DNA of 64,000 nucleotides from Pelagibacterales bacterium SAG-MED15 (GCA_014654065.1 JACWDM010000006.1:1-64000), one strand, 5' to 3'. Positions 1-10,269 are shown, counted from the stretch's first letter. Made by a program: numbers and translations. Notes: generated by a model not told the origin, from the letters alone.

Positions 1-2
1 GA

Positions 3-3000
3 AAAAAATCTCGTGATGTAGTCGAATACGGCATTGAAGCTTTAAAAGCTGTCTGGCATAGGGGAGCTATAGATGCAGATGGTAAAACAGGCGACGGTGC
101 AGGAATTCATTTAGAAATACCTAAAGATTTCTTTATAGAAAAAATAGAGATAACTGGACATAAATTTGATAAAGCTGAAATTTGCGTAGGCATGATCTTT
201 TTACCAAGAAATAATTTTGAGTCACAAGAAACATCAAGAACGATTATAGAGAGAGAATTAACAAAAAGTAATTTCAGTATATATGGATGGAGACAAGTTC
301 CAGTAAATCCAAAGGTCCTTGGAGAAAAGGCTGATAGCACTAGACCAGAAATTGCCCAAGTTTTATTTAAACATAATGATATCGACCTCAACGGTAAAGA
401 CTTGGAGAGACGCCTTTATGAAACCAGAAGAAAAATTGAAAATGAAGCTATAAAAAATTCGTTAGATGGACTCTACATATGTTCACTTAGCTCAAAATCT
501 ATAATTTATAAAGGAATGTTCTTAGCAGAGTCTATTTCTGATTTTTATATTGATTTACAAGATAAGCGTTTTATTTCCAGGTATGCAATTTTTCATCAAA
601 GATTTTCAACCAATACAGCCCCGAGTTGGGATCTTGCTCAACCTTTTAGAGCAATTGCACATAATGGAGAAATTAATACTTTCAGAGGAAATAAAAACTG
701 GATGAAAATTCATGAGCAAGAAATGGACAGTGAATTATTTGATAATATTGAAAACTTAAAGCCTGTTGTACAAGCAGGTACCTCAGACTCAGCCGCCTTA
801 GATAATGTTTTTGAATTACTAAATATTTCTGGTCAACCAGCTCCACTGGCAAAATTGATGTTAGTCCCGGATGCATGGTCTAAAAAAAGCAAAGTCTTAT
901 CCAAAGATCACCAGCAGTTATTTAATTTTTTAAACAGCACAATGGAACCGTGGGATGGACCTGCTGCAATTGCTGGAACAGATAATGAATGGGTTATAGC
1001 TGCAAATGATAGAAATGGATTAAGGCCATTAAGATATACAATTACAAAAGATAATTTTTTATTTGCTGGATCTGAAACTGGAATGATCAAACTAAATGAA
1101 AAAAAAATAGTAGCAAAAGGAAGATTGGGACCAGGTGAAATTATAGGTGTAAGAATTGAAAAAGGAAAAATATTTACTAACGAAAAAATCAAAAATTATT
1201 TGGCTAAGGAATATAAACATTTTAATAGTCAAATTGTTGATCTAGATAAAAAAATAACCGTCTCAAATGAAAAAGCTTTATTTAAAGGAAATGAATTAAA
1301 AAAAAGACAACATGCTTTTGGAATAAGTCTTGAGGATTTAGAATTAATTCTTCATCCAATGGCTGAGGATGCTAAAGAAGCTACAGGCTCAATGGGAGAT
1401 GATACTCCTCTAGCAGTTTTATCGGATAAATACAGACCACTTTATCACTTTTTTAGACAAAATTTTAGTCAAGTGACCAATCCACCGATTGACTCTTTAA
1501 GAGAAAACAAAGTAATGAGTTTAAAAACAAGATTTGGAAATCTAGGAAATATTTTAAACTTTGATAATTTAACAAAAGAAAATATTTATGTATTAGACTC
1601 TCCAATTTTATCAAATTCCCAACTTAAAAAATTTATTAACTATTTTGGTAAAAATTCATTTGAAATAGATTGTACATTTGAAAAGAATGAGAATTTAGAA
1701 ATTGCTTTAGAAAAAATTCAAAAACAAGCAGAAATTGAGGTAAGAAAAGGTGTTAAACAATTAATTCTATCCGATAAAAATATTTCTGAAAAAAGACTTC
1801 CAATACCAATGCTTTTATGTGTTGGGGCTATAAATACTTATCTAATAAAAAATAAATTAAGAGGTTACGTTTCAATAAATGTTCAAACAGGAGAAGCTTT
1901 GGATACTCATTCATTCGCAACTCTTTTAGGAGTTGGAGCGACAACAGTGAATCCATATTTAGCTTTAGATTGTCTCTATCAAAGATTTGAAAAAAAACTT
2001 TTCGGTAACTTTGAGTATGAAGACTGTATAAAAAGGTACATAAAATCAGTAAATAGTGGACTTTTAAAAATTATGTCAAAAATGGGCATATCTGTTTTAA
2101 GTTCATACAGAGGAGGATGTAATTTTGAAACAGTTGGATTGAGCAGAACGATAGTCTCAGATTATTTTCCAGGAGTGATATCAAAAATTTCAGGTATTGG
2201 TTTAACAGGAATTGAAAAAAAAATAAGAATTATTCATGATGAAGCTTTTGAGACTGAGGATACAGTTCTTCCAATTGGAGGAATTTATCGTTACAGAAAA
2301 AATGGAGAATTACACCAGTATCAAGGTAAGTTAATACATATGCTCCAAAGTGCAGTAGGCAGTGGATCTTATAAAGTCTATAAAAAATATGCAGAAGGTA
2401 TTTATAATCTCCCCCCTATAAATTTAAGAGATCTTATTGATTTTAGAAAAAGATATTTAAATAAACCAATTCAAGTAACAGAAGTGGAACCTATAGAAAA
2501 TATTCTAAAAAGATTTGGGAGTGGGAGCATGTCACATGGAGCATTATCTAAAGAAGCTCATGAAACTTTAGCTGTAGGCATGAATAGAATTAGAGGTGCT
2601 TCTTGTAGTGGAGAAGGTGGAGAAGATGAAAAAAGATTTGTTAAAATGGAAAATGGAGATAGTGCTAATTCTAGAGTAAAACAAATAGCATCAGCAAGAT
2701 TTGGGGTGACCATTAATTATTTAAATAACTGTAATGAAATAGAAATAAAAATGGCTCAAGGAGCAAAACCAGGAGAGGGAGGACAATTACCTGGTTTCAA
2801 AGTATCTGAGGAAATCGCAAAGTTAAGACATTCAACACCTGGGGTAACATTAATTTCTCCACCCCCACATCATGACATTTATTCAATCGAAGATTTAGCT
2901 CAGTTAATTTATGATCTTAAACAAATAAATCCTAAAGCAAGAGTTGGAGTAAAATTAGTTGCTTCCTCAGGAATTGGGACTATTGCTGCAGGTGTAGCTA

Positions 3001-4400
3001 AAGCAAAAGCAGATATAATTTTAATTTCTGGACATAATGGAGGAACAGGAGCTAGTCCACAAACAAGCGTAAAATATGTAGGTGTACCATGGGAAATGGG
3101 ATTGACTGAGGCAAACCAAGTTTTAACACTTAATAATTTAAGACATAGCGTAACCCTAAGAACTGATGGAGGAATTAAGACTGGGAGAGATGTGGTTATT
3201 GCAGCAATGATGGGTGCAGAAGAATTTGGAGTTGCAACTACAGCATTAGTAGCCATGGGATGTATTATGGTAAGACAATGTCATTCAAATACCTGTCCAG
3301 TGGGAGTGTGTACTCAAGATGAAAAACTTAGAGAAAAGTTTACAGGAACTCCAGATAAAGTTGTTAATTTATTTACATTTATAGCTACTGAGGTAAGAGA
3401 AATCCTTGCAGAACTTGGCTTTAAGTCACTTAATGAAATTATTGGAAGAACTGATCTTTTAAGACAGGTAAGTAAAGCTTCACCTAATCTAGATGATCTT
3501 GATTTAAACCCATTGTTTGTTCAGGCAGATCCAGGCGAAAATAAAAGATATTGTGAAAAACAAGAGATTAACAATGTCCCAGACACTCTTGATCAAAAAA
3601 TCTGGCCTGAAATTGAAAAAAAACTAGATGATACAAAATCAATAAAAGCTGAGTTTGAAATTGAAAATACTCATAGAGCAGTAGGAACAAGGATTTCTCA
3701 CAAACTATATAAAAAATTTGGACATGATAAGTTAGACGAAGGATTTTTAACTTTAAATTTTAAAGGATCTGCAGGACAATCTTTTGGAGCATTTGCAATG
3801 AAGGGATTAAAATTAGTTCTAAAAGGTGATGCAAATGATTACGTTGCAAAAGGACTCTCCGGAGCTACGATATCAATTAAATTGACAGATGAAAGTAATT
3901 TAATTTCTTCAGAAAATACAATTATTGGAAATACAGTATTATATGGAGCAACATCAGGTAAACTTTTTGCAGCCGGTCAAGCCGGAGAAAGATTTGCTGT
4001 AAGAAATTCAGGGGCCATTTCAGTAATTGAAGGATGCGACTCTAATGGATGTGAATATATGACAGGAGGCACTGTTATTATTCTTGGGGAGGTTGGCGAT
4101 AATTTTGCAGCGGGGATGACTGGAGGGATGGCATTTATTTATGATAAAAATAAACAGTTTGAAAAAAAGGTTAATCCAGAAACGGTTATTTGGCAAAATT
4201 TAGAAACAGATTATTGGAAAAACTTTTTAAAGAGTATGATTGAGGAACATTACAAGGAAACAAATTCAACTCTTTCCAAAAAAATAATTGAAAATTTTGA
4301 TGAAGAAATTTTGAATTTTTTACAAGTTTGTCCTAAAGAAATGTTGGATAAGTTAGATCATCCAATTACAATAAAATCTAATATTAAAAAAGTAAGTTAA
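3..4400 (+). CDS. gltB: glutamate synthase large subunit (5' end outside window)
   Basis: Makes glutamate from glutamine and 2-oxoglutarate, the main ammonium-assimilation step together with glutamine synthetase. The reading frame is open from base 3, and residues before the first ATG (192) already match the family (ALKAVWHRGAIDADGKTGDG). So 192 is not the start, and only about 30 residues are missing, including the N-terminal catalytic Cys. Visible in order: N-terminal amidotransferase domain (FHQRFSTNT, HNGEINT), central domain, FMN/synthase domain (GSGSMSHGALSKEAH near base 2520), the 3Fe-4S cysteines in CHSNTCPVGVC near base 3280, and the C-terminal glycine-rich beta-helix. The downstream gene follows after one base. 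The small subunit gltD is not in this window. Confidence 0.97.
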   Translation, partial: KKSRDVVEYGIEALKAVWHRGAIDADGKTGDGAGIHLEIPKDFFIEKIEITGHKFDKAEICVGMIFLPRNNFESQETSRTIIERELTKSNFSIYGWRQVPVNPKVLGEKADSTRPEIAQVLFKHNDIDLNGKDLERRLYETRRKIENEAIKNSLDGLYICSLSSKSIIYKGMFLAESISDFYIDLQDKRFISRYAIFHQRFSTNTAPSWDLAQPFRAIAHNGEINTFRGNKNWMKIHEQEMDSELFDNIENLKPVVQAGTSDSAALDNVFELLNISGQPAPLAKLMLVPDAWSKKSKVLSKDHQQLFNFLNSTMEPWDGPAAIAGTDNEWVIAANDRNGLRPLRYTITKDNFLFAGSETGMIKLNEKKIVAKGRLGPGEIIGVRIEKGKIFTNEKIKNYLAKEYKHFNSQIVDLDKKITVSNEKALFKGNELKKRQHAFGISLEDLELILHPMAEDAKEATGSMGDDTPLAVLSDKYRPLYHFFRQNFSQVTNPPIDSLRENKVMSLKTRFGNLGNILNFDNLTKENIYVLDSPILSNSQLKKFINYFGKNSFEIDCTFEKNENLEIALEKIQKQAEIEVRKGVKQLILSDKNISEKRLPIPMLLCVGAINTYLIKNKLRGYVSINVQTGEALDTHSFATLLGVGATTVNPYLALDCLYQRFEKKLFGNFEYEDCIKRYIKSVNSGLLKIMSKMGISVLSSYRGGCNFETVGLSRTIVSDYFPGVISKISGIGLTGIEKKIRIIHDEAFETEDTVLPIGGIYRYRKNGELHQYQGKLIHMLQSAVGSGSYKVYKKYAEGIYNLPPINLRDLIDFRKRYLNKPIQVTEVEPIENILKRFGSGSMSHGALSKEAHETLAVGMNRIRGASCSGEGGEDEKRFVKMENGDSANSRVKQIASARFGVTINYLNNCNEIEIKMAQGAKPGEGGQLPGFKVSEEIAKLRHSTPGVTLISPPPHHDIYSIEDLAQLIYDLKQINPKARVGVKLVASSGIGTIAAGVAKAKADIILISGHNGGTGASPQTSVKYVGVPWEMGLTEANQVLTLNNLRHSVTLRTDGGIKTGRDVVIAAMMGAEEFGVATTALVAMGCIMVRQCHSNTCPVGVCTQDEKLREKFTGTPDKVVNLFTFIATEVREILAELGFKSLNEIIGRTDLLRQVSKASPNLDDLDLNPLFVQADPGENKRYCEKQEINNVPDTLDQKIWPEIEKKLDDTKSIKAEFEIENTHRAVGTRISHKLYKKFGHDKLDEGFLTLNFKGSAGQSFGAFAMKGLKLVLKGDANDYVAKGLSGATISIKLTDESNLISSENTIIGNTVLYGATSGKLFAAGQAGERFAVRNSGAISVIEGCDSNGCEYMTGGTVIILGEVGDNFAAGMTGGMAFIYDKNKQFEKKVNPETVIWQNLETDYWKNFLKSMIEEHYKETNSTLSKKIIENFDEEILNFLQVCPKEMLDKLDHPITIKSNIKKVS

Positions 4401-4401
4401 A

Positions 4402-5265
4402 GTGTCAAACATTTTTTGTTTTGGTTACGGGCAGGTCGCACAAGGGTTTGTTAACAATTTATCAAAAAAAAATATTAAATTTAATTTATCTTATACCTCT
4501 CGATCAATTGAGAATAAAAATAACATCAATTCACAGAAAATCTTTAAACTCAATGAAAATTCTTATGATTCAGAAATTATACAAGAAATTCATAATTCAG
4601 ATTTTATATTAATATCTATACCTCCTATTAACGGGAATGATATCGTTATAAAACATTTTTCAGAAGTATTTAAAAAAGTTAAAGCTAAATGTATAATATA
4701 TTTATCTGCAACGAGTGTTTATGGAAATCATAAAGGTAAATGGGTAACTGAAAAAAGTTCGACAGAACCTACTTCAGAAAACGGAATTAATAGATTGGAA
4801 GCTGAAAAAAAATGGATTTTTATTTCTGAAAAATTAAGTTTACCAATTCAAATTTTTAGACTTTCTGGGATTTACTCTAATACCAATAACATTTTAAAAA
4901 GATTAGAAGCAGGCACTGCCCGAATTATTAATAAAGATAATCATTTTTTTTCAAGAATTCATGTAGATGATATTGCTAATATTTTAACTAAATCAATGAC
5001 ACATTTTCAATCTGGTGAAATTTTTAACATATCTGATGACAGGCCAGCTTCTACTGAGGAGGTAACTGAATATGCTGCAGGTTTAATTAATGCAAAAATT
5101 CCTAAAAAAATTGATTTAGAAGATTTAGAAAATGGAATGCTTAAAAATTTTTATAAAGACTCTAAAAAAGTTAATAATGAAAAAATGAAAAAATTTTTTA
5201 ATTATAATCTCAAATTTCCCTCTTACATTGAGGGTTTAAAACATATTAGAGACAATAGTTTTTAA
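4402..5265 (+). CDS. NAD(P)-binding epimerase/dehydratase-like protein (YeeZ-type SDR)
   Basis: 287 aa starting with GTG one base after the gltB stop, so translation is probably coupled. An N-terminal Rossmann fold with a glycine-rich loop (GYGQVAQG, residues 8-15) is followed by YLSATSVYGNHKG, typical of extended SDR proteins of the YeeZ/NAD-epimerase type, and FRLSGIYS. The canonical YxxxK catalytic pair is not clear, so the reaction is uncertain. The 3' end overlaps the convergent hydrolase gene by 30 bases. Substrate cannot be inferred from the neighbours; a nucleotide-sugar or similar oxidoreductase role is the general family expectation. Confidence 0.8.
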   Translation: MSNIFCFGYGQVAQGFVNNLSKKNIKFNLSYTSRSIENKNNINSQKIFKLNENSYDSEIIQEIHNSDFILISIPPINGNDIVIKHFSEVFKKVKAKCIIYLSATSVYGNHKGKWVTEKSSTEPTSENGINRLEAEKKWIFISEKLSLPIQIFRLSGIYSNTNNILKRLEAGTARIINKDNHFFSRIHVDDIANILTKSMTHFQSGEIFNISDDRPASTEEVTEYAAGLINAKIPKKIDLEDLENGMLKNFYKDSKKVNNEKMKKFFNYNLKFPSYIEGLKHIRDNSF

Positions 5266-5991
5266 TTCAGTTGTAATCCTTTTTAAACTGTTTTTGTCAG
5301 ATAAACTGTGGTCACCTTTTTTAATAATAACTAACTTTTTTTTTGCATAAGGAAAAAGTTTTAAAACTTTTTTTGAAAAAATTGTTGGTACCACTTCATC
5401 TTTACTTCCATGTATCATGGTAACGAAAATTTTTGATAGAATTTTTTTATTTAATACTTTATTTTTTTTCCCATCCTTTATTATTTGATAAGTAATTGGA
5501 TACTCATAATCTCCGTTTTTTAAGAGATAAAGCCCTTTTGATATAATTTCTTGTTTAATCTTTTTTGAAAATTTATTCCACATTAATTTTTCTAAAAACT
5601 CAGGAGCAGAACCTATTCCAATAAATCCTTTTATTTTTTTTGAAAAATATTTGAATTGTTTTAATCCTATCCATGAGCCCATACTTGAACCAATTAAAAT
5701 AATATTTTTATTTTTAGTTATTTTATTAATTATTTTTTTAGTATCATCGGACCAAATACTTATATTTCCTCTAACAAACTTACCCGAAGATTTTCCATGA
5801 CCAGAATATTCAAACCCAAGAAAACCAATTTTTTTATTTTTACAAAATTTTAATAAACTTTTGGGTTTATTTCCCTCAAGATCGGACATAAATCCGTGAA
5901 GAAAAACAACACAAAGGTTTGCTTTATTGTTTATCGATAAATATCTTATCTTTTTATATTTATTCAATTTTAGGTATTTGTATTTAGTCAT
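5236..5991 (-). CDS. alpha/beta hydrolase (serine hydrolase)
   Basis: 251 aa with an alpha/beta-hydrolase layout: oxyanion motif FLHGF (residues 30-34), nucleophile elbow GSSMG (101-105, Ser103), acid residue in HGSKDE (Asp198) and catalytic His in GDHSL (His228). The sequence resembles small esterases/acyl-hydrolases of the YqiA/BAAT-like kind; substrate unknown. There is no signal peptide, so it is probably cytoplasmic. It is convergent with and overlaps the upstream dehydrogenase gene by 30 bases, and is divergent from the GT4 gene with 43 bases between starts, which must hold both promoters. Confidence 0.85.
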   Translation of the reverse strand: MTKYKYLKLNKYKKIRYLSINNKANLCVVFLHGFMSDLEGNKPKSLLKFCKNKKIGFLGFEYSGHGKSSGKFVRGNISIWSDDTKKIINKITKNKNIILIGSSMGSWIGLKQFKYFSKKIKGFIGIGSAPEFLEKLMWNKFSKKIKQEIISKGLYLLKNGDYEYPITYQIIKDGKKNKVLNKKILSKIFVTMIHGSKDEVVPTIFSKKVLKLFPYAKKKLVIIKKGDHSLSDKNSLKRITTELKTIVSNMF

Positions 5992-6034
5992 ATAAAGTTT
6001 ATTTACATCAATTGATAATGTATATTTTAATTCA

Positions 6035-7189
6035 ATGGCATCAAAATTAAAAGTATTACAAGTTATACCTAGGCTAGGTTACGGGGGTGCAGAAACTGGT
6101 TGTTATGATTTAGCTCATTATCTATATGAGCAAAAATGTAAGTCATACATAGTTACTAGTGGTGGGGAACTTTTGGAATATATAGATAAAAAAAAGGTAA
6201 AGCTAATAAAACTACCAGTCCATACTAAAAACCCTATTTTAATTATTATAAATAGTATTATCCTTGCCGTATTAATTTTATTTTTAAATATCTCTATTGT
6301 TCATGCAAGAAGTAGAGCACCTGCCTGGTCCTGTTATATTGCCACAAAACTTACAGCTCGTAAGTTTGTAACAACTTTTCATGGTACATATAACTTTAAA
6401 AGTTCTATTAAAAAATTTTATAATTCGATAATGGTTAAATCTGATCTGCTGATTGCAGGTTCAAATTTTATCTTTTCACATATTTCAGAAAATTATAAAA
6501 GATTTTTAAATTCTAAAAAAAAATTTTTAGTTATCTTTAGAGGTATTAATACTGAATATTTTGATGCTGATACAATAAAGCTTAAAAATGTAGAAAAATT
6601 AAAAAATTCTTGGAAAATTGAAGAAAATAAAAAAATTATATTATTACCTGGAAGACTTACTGCTTGGAAAGGGCAAGAAATGTTTATTGAAGCAATAAAT
6701 TTATTTCAGTTAAAAAATCCTGAATTAGATTATGTTGCAGTAATTCTAGGAAATGATCAAGGAAGAACTGTCTATAGAAAAAAATTAGAGAGACTTGTTC
6801 AGCAATTTAACCTTACTCAAAAAATTAAATTTGTTGATAATTGTAGAGATATGCCCTTAGCTTATCACATATCAGATGTAATAGTTTCATCTTCAATTGA
6901 GCCCGAGGCATTTGGTAGAGTTTCAGTAGAAGCTCAAGCAATGAAAAAACCAATAATTGCAAGTAATATAGGAGGATCCAAAGAAACTGTAATAGATAAT
7001 AAAACTGGATTATTATTTGACAGTGGAAATCCCAAATCATTATGCGATAAACTTGATGAAATAATAAAATTAGACAGTTTAACTTTAGATTTAATGGGTA
7101 GAGAAGGAAGAAAAAACGTTATAAATAGATTTAATATTGATAAAATGTGCTTAAACACTTATTCAGAATATAAAAAATTAATAAATTAA
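6035..7189 (+). CDS. glycosyltransferase family 4
   Basis: 384 aa GT-B fold glycosyltransferase. The N-terminal motif VIPRLGYGGAET is the acceptor-side glycine loop of GT4 enzymes. The C-terminal half has LLPGRLTAWKGQ, then the EX7E donor site (EPEAFGRVSVE) and ASNIGGSKE. It probably transfers a sugar from a nucleotide donor to lipopolysaccharide core or another surface glycan; the actual acceptor is unknown. It ends in TAATG, overlapping the thrS start by one base, so it is read into the thrS translation operon although functionally unrelated. Confidence 0.9.
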   Translation: MASKLKVLQVIPRLGYGGAETGCYDLAHYLYEQKCKSYIVTSGGELLEYIDKKKVKLIKLPVHTKNPILIIINSIILAVLILFLNISIVHARSRAPAWSCYIATKLTARKFVTTFHGTYNFKSSIKKFYNSIMVKSDLLIAGSNFIFSHISENYKRFLNSKKKFLVIFRGINTEYFDADTIKLKNVEKLKNSWKIEENKKIILLPGRLTAWKGQEMFIEAINLFQLKNPELDYVAVILGNDQGRTVYRKKLERLVQQFNLTQKIKFVDNCRDMPLAYHISDVIVSSSIEPEAFGRVSVEAQAMKKPIIASNIGGSKETVIDNKTGLLFDSGNPKSLCDKLDEIIKLDSLTLDLMGREGRKNVINRFNIDKMCLNTYSEYKKLIN

Positions 7190-9108
7190 TGCCAAATATT
7201 ACGCTACCAGATGGTAAACAAATAAAATTTGATAAACCTGTTAGTGGTTTTGATATATGTGATAAAATTAGCAAATCTCTAACAAAAAATGCACTTATAA
7301 TGAGTGTTGATGGTAAACAAAAAGACTTATCGTTTAATATCGAAACAGATTCAAAGGTAAAAATTTTCACAGCTAAAGATAAAGAGGGATTAGAGACTAT
7401 AAGACATGACACTGCCCACATTATGGCAATGGCAGTTCAAGAATTATACCCTGGAACGCAAGTGACCATCGGACCAGTTATTGAAAATGGATTTTTTTAT
7501 GATTTTGCAAGAAAAGATCCTTTCACAGATGATGATCTTAAAAAGATCGAAAAAAGAATGTCAGAGATAATAGATAAAGATGTTAAAACAAGAAGAGAGG
7601 TTTGGGACAGAGATAAAGCAATTGGTCATTTTAAAAAAATTGGCGAAAAATATAAAGCTGAAATAATTGAAAGTATTCCCAAAAATGAAGAACTTTCTAT
7701 TTATCATCATGGGGATACCTGGCATGATTTGTGTCGAGGTCCACATCTAGTTTCCTCAGGAAAAATTGGTAAAGCATTTAAATTGACAAAAGTTTCAGGA
7801 GCATATTGGCGTGGAGACTCCGATAATGAAATGCTACAAAGAATTTATGGTACTGCTTGGTCATCTCAAAAAGAGCTAGATGACTATTTAAAACGAATTG
7901 AAGAGGCCGAAAAAAGAGATCACAGAAAACTTGGAAAAGAAATGGATCTATTTCATTTTAGAGAAGAAAGTCCAGGTTCAGTATTTTGGCATGAGCGAGG
8001 ATGGAGTCTTTTTCAAAAATTAGTTGATTATATGAGATATAGACAAAAAAAAGCAGGTTATAAGGAAATAAATACACCTGAGATTTTAGATAGGAGTCTC
8101 TGGGAAAAATCAGGTCATTGGGAAAAATTTGGTGAGCATATGTACACATCAACAACACCAGATGAAAAAATATTTGCTATTAAACCCATGAATTGTCCAG
8201 GATGTGTTCAGGTTTTTAATCAAGGTTTAAAAAGTTATAGAGATCTGCCTTTAAAAATGTCAGAGTTTGGTAAAGTTCACAGGTATGAGCCATCAGGAGC
8301 ACTACATGGATTAATGAGAGTAAGAGCTTTTACTCAAGATGATGCTCACATTTTTTGTACTGAGGATCAAATAACTAGTGAGTCATTAACTGTTACAAAT
8401 CTAATTTTAAATATTTATAAAGATTTAGGTTTTAATAATGTAATTTTAAAATATTCAGATAGACCTGATGTACGAGTTGGTGAAGATCAGGTCTGGGATA
8501 AGTCAGAGGCAGCATTACTTGAGGCTGTTAAAGCAACAAAACTTGAATATAGCATCAATAAAGGAGAAGGTGCATTTTATGGACCAAAGATTGAGTTTGT
8601 ATTGCGAGATGCAATAGGTAGAGATTGGCAGTGTGGAACATTGCAAGTTGATCTAAATTTACCAGAGAGATTAGGGGCAACTTATGTTGATAAGGATGGA
8701 TCTAAAAAAATTCCAGTCATGCTTCATAGAGCATTATTCGGTTCGCTGGAAAGATTTATTGGAATATTAATAGAAAACTATGCAGGTAAATTACCATTTT
8801 GGATAAGTCCTCTCCAAGTTGTTGTAATTCCTATATCAGATGATTTTGATGAGTATGCAAAAAAAGTTTCTGAAAAATTAAATGATTCAGATATAAATTC
8901 TATAGTTGATTTAAAAAATCACAATTTAAATTACAAAATAAGGGAACATTCTTTGTCTAAAATACCAGTTCTGTTAATTTGTGGTAAAAAAGAAGTTGAC
9001 AGTAATAGTGTAACTATTAGAAAGTTAGATAATAATAAACAAGAAACTATGAAGTTAGAAAAATTTTTAGAACAATACACTGCTTTAAGTAAAGTACCAT
9101 CAAATTAA
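7189..9108 (+). CDS. thrS: threonyl-tRNA synthetase
   Basis: Charges tRNA-Thr with threonine in the cytoplasm. 639 aa, full length. Order: N-terminal TGS domain (about 1-60), editing domain with HDTAH (73-77) and CRGPH, then the class II catalytic core with zinc site residue in MNCPGC, motif 2 (FGKVHRYEPSGALHG) and C-terminal anticodon-binding domain. The ATG lies in the stop of the GT4 gene (TAATG), and infC starts immediately after the thrS stop. thrS-infC-rpmI-rplT-pheST is the classical bacterial order. A tRNA-Thr(GGT) gene with an unusual elbow lies elsewhere in the window (38399-38474). Confidence 0.98.
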   Translation: MPNITLPDGKQIKFDKPVSGFDICDKISKSLTKNALIMSVDGKQKDLSFNIETDSKVKIFTAKDKEGLETIRHDTAHIMAMAVQELYPGTQVTIGPVIENGFFYDFARKDPFTDDDLKKIEKRMSEIIDKDVKTRREVWDRDKAIGHFKKIGEKYKAEIIESIPKNEELSIYHHGDTWHDLCRGPHLVSSGKIGKAFKLTKVSGAYWRGDSDNEMLQRIYGTAWSSQKELDDYLKRIEEAEKRDHRKLGKEMDLFHFREESPGSVFWHERGWSLFQKLVDYMRYRQKKAGYKEINTPEILDRSLWEKSGHWEKFGEHMYTSTTPDEKIFAIKPMNCPGCVQVFNQGLKSYRDLPLKMSEFGKVHRYEPSGALHGLMRVRAFTQDDAHIFCTEDQITSESLTVTNLILNIYKDLGFNNVILKYSDRPDVRVGEDQVWDKSEAALLEAVKATKLEYSINKGEGAFYGPKIEFVLRDAIGRDWQCGTLQVDLNLPERLGATYVDKDGSKKIPVMLHRALFGSLERFIGILIENYAGKLPFWISPLQVVVIPISDDFDEYAKKVSEKLNDSDINSIVDLKNHNLNYKIREHSLSKIPVLLICGKKEVDSNSVTIRKLDNNKQETMKLEKFLEQYTALSKVPSN

Positions 9109-9651
9109 GTGGCAGATAAAAAAAATTATTTTCAGAGAAGAACTAAAGACATAGGTCCAAGGTCCAATAATCGGATCTATTCACCAGAGGTGCAGGTCAT
9201 CTCTAGTGATGGAGAAAATCTTGGTGTTCTAAATACAACCCAAGCAATTTCAATGGCAAAGAACGATGGTTTAGATTTAATAGAAATTTCTCCAAATGCG
9301 AAGCCACCAGTTTGCAAAATTATGGATATGGGTAAATATAAATATGATGCTCAAAAAAAAGCTAATAAAGCAAAAAAGAAACAAAAAAAAATTGATCTCA
9401 AAGAAATAAAACTTAGACCAGTCACCGAGTTACATGATTATACTTTTAAGATAAAAAATGCTCAAAAATTTTTATCTAAGGGGGATAAAGTAAAATTCAC
9501 AATTAGATTTAAAGGTAGAGAACTACAGCATAAATATCTTGGCAATGAGCTAATGGAAAAAATAAAATCTGATATCTTAAATATAGGTAAAATCGAACTT
9601 CATCCTAAGTTTGATGGTAAACAAATGATAATGGTAATTCAGCCTTTATAG
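9109..9651 (+). CDS. infC: translation initiation factor IF-3
   Basis: 180 aa. Binds the 30S subunit, prevents premature 50S joining and proofreads the start codon. N-terminal domain with NNRIYSPEVQVI and LDLIEISPNAKPPVCKIMD, a Lys-rich linker, then the C-terminal domain with IKLRP and KFTIRFKGRE. The start is GTG directly after the thrS stop codon. The first residues (MADKKNYFQRR) fit family N-termini, and no ATG lies nearby. In E. coli infC uses the rare AUU start for autoregulation; here GTG is used, so that kind of control is not obvious. Confidence 0.96.
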   Translation: MADKKNYFQRRTKDIGPRSNNRIYSPEVQVISSDGENLGVLNTTQAISMAKNDGLDLIEISPNAKPPVCKIMDMGKYKYDAQKKANKAKKKQKKIDLKEIKLRPVTELHDYTFKIKNAQKFLSKGDKVKFTIRFKGRELQHKYLGNELMEKIKSDILNIGKIELHPKFDGKQMIMVIQPL

Positions 9652-9668
9652 CTATCATTAAATTAAGG

Positions 9669-9697
9669 TTGTAAAATTAAAATTATATTTGTATAAG
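9669..9697 (+). promoter_or_regulatory. candidate sigma-70 promoter for rpmI-rplT
   Basis: TTGTAA (9669-9674), 17-base spacer, TATAAG (9692-9697) in the infC-rpmI gap. The expected transcript start is about base 9704, right at the rpmI ATG (9705), so a transcript from here would be leaderless or nearly so. Motif match only; AT-rich DNA gives chance matches. Confidence 0.4.
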
Positions 9698-9704
9698 TTC
9701 GCCC

Positions 9705-9911
9705 ATGCCAAAACTAAAAACAAAAAGTTCAGCAAAGAAAAGATTTAAAATTTCTGCTAAAGGTAAAGTAATAATGGCTCAAGCAGGCAAAAGGCATGGA
9801 ATGATTAAAAGAACAAATTCACAAATAAGAAAACAAAGAGGCACGACTACAATGTCAAAGCAAGATGGAAAAATTGTAAAATCTTATATGCCTTACAGTT
9901 TGAGAGGATAG
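9705..9911 (+). CDS. rpmI: 50S ribosomal protein L35
   Basis: 68 aa, very basic. The signature start [20 protein letters not shown] identifies L35. It is followed one base later by rplT, the invariant bacterial pair. No Shine-Dalgarno sequence is visible in front of the ATG (preceding bases TTCGCCC), which fits the leaderless promoter candidate just upstream. Length is close to the family norm of about 65 aa. Confidence 0.97.
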   Translation: MPKLKTKSSAKKRFKISAKGKVIMAQAGKRHGMIKRTNSQIRKQRGTTTMSKQDGKIVKSYMPYSLRG

Positions 9912-9912
9912 A

Positions 9913-10269
9913 ATGGCAAGAGTTAAAAGAGGTGTAACAAGTAGAGCAAAACATAAAAAAGTTTTGAAAGCTGTTAAAGGTCAATGGGGTAGAAGAAAAA
10001 ATACTATACGAATAGCAAGACAAGCCATGGAAAAGGCTATGCAGTATGCTTATAGAGATAGAAGAAATAAAAAAAGAGAATTTAAATCTTTATGGATCCA
10101 AAGAATAAATGCTGGAGTAAGAGCAGAGGGCTTAACCTATTCAAAGTTTATAAATGGTTTAAATAAATCAGGAATTAAATTAGATAGGAAAATTCTAGCA
10201 GAAATAGCATATGATAACCCAGAGGCATTTAAAACTATAGTTAAAAAGGCTCAAGCAGCTTTAAACTAA
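9913..10269 (+). CDS. rplT: 50S ribosomal protein L20
   Basis: 118 aa, basic, binds 23S rRNA early in 50S assembly. Recognised from [19 protein letters not shown], then [17 protein letters not shown] and [20 protein letters not shown]. Starts one base after the rpmI stop. In enterobacteria L20 represses its own operon by binding the infC-rpmI leader; here that intergenic gap is only 53 bases and shows no obvious L20-binding mimic. Confidence 0.98.
   Translation: MARVKRGVTSRAKHKKVLKAVKGQWGRRKNTIRIARQAMEKAMQYAYRDRRNKKREFKSLWIQRINAGVRAEGLTYSKFINGLNKSGIKLDRKILAEIAYDNPEAFKTIVKKAQAALN

Noticed and set aside
192-391. ATG at 192 as the start of gltB
   Set aside because: The frame is open and clearly homologous back to base 3, so the gene starts outside the window.
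2909-3256. 115-aa open frame on the minus strand in gltB
   Set aside because: Antisense shadow of a highly conserved gene, with no ribosome-binding site or family match.
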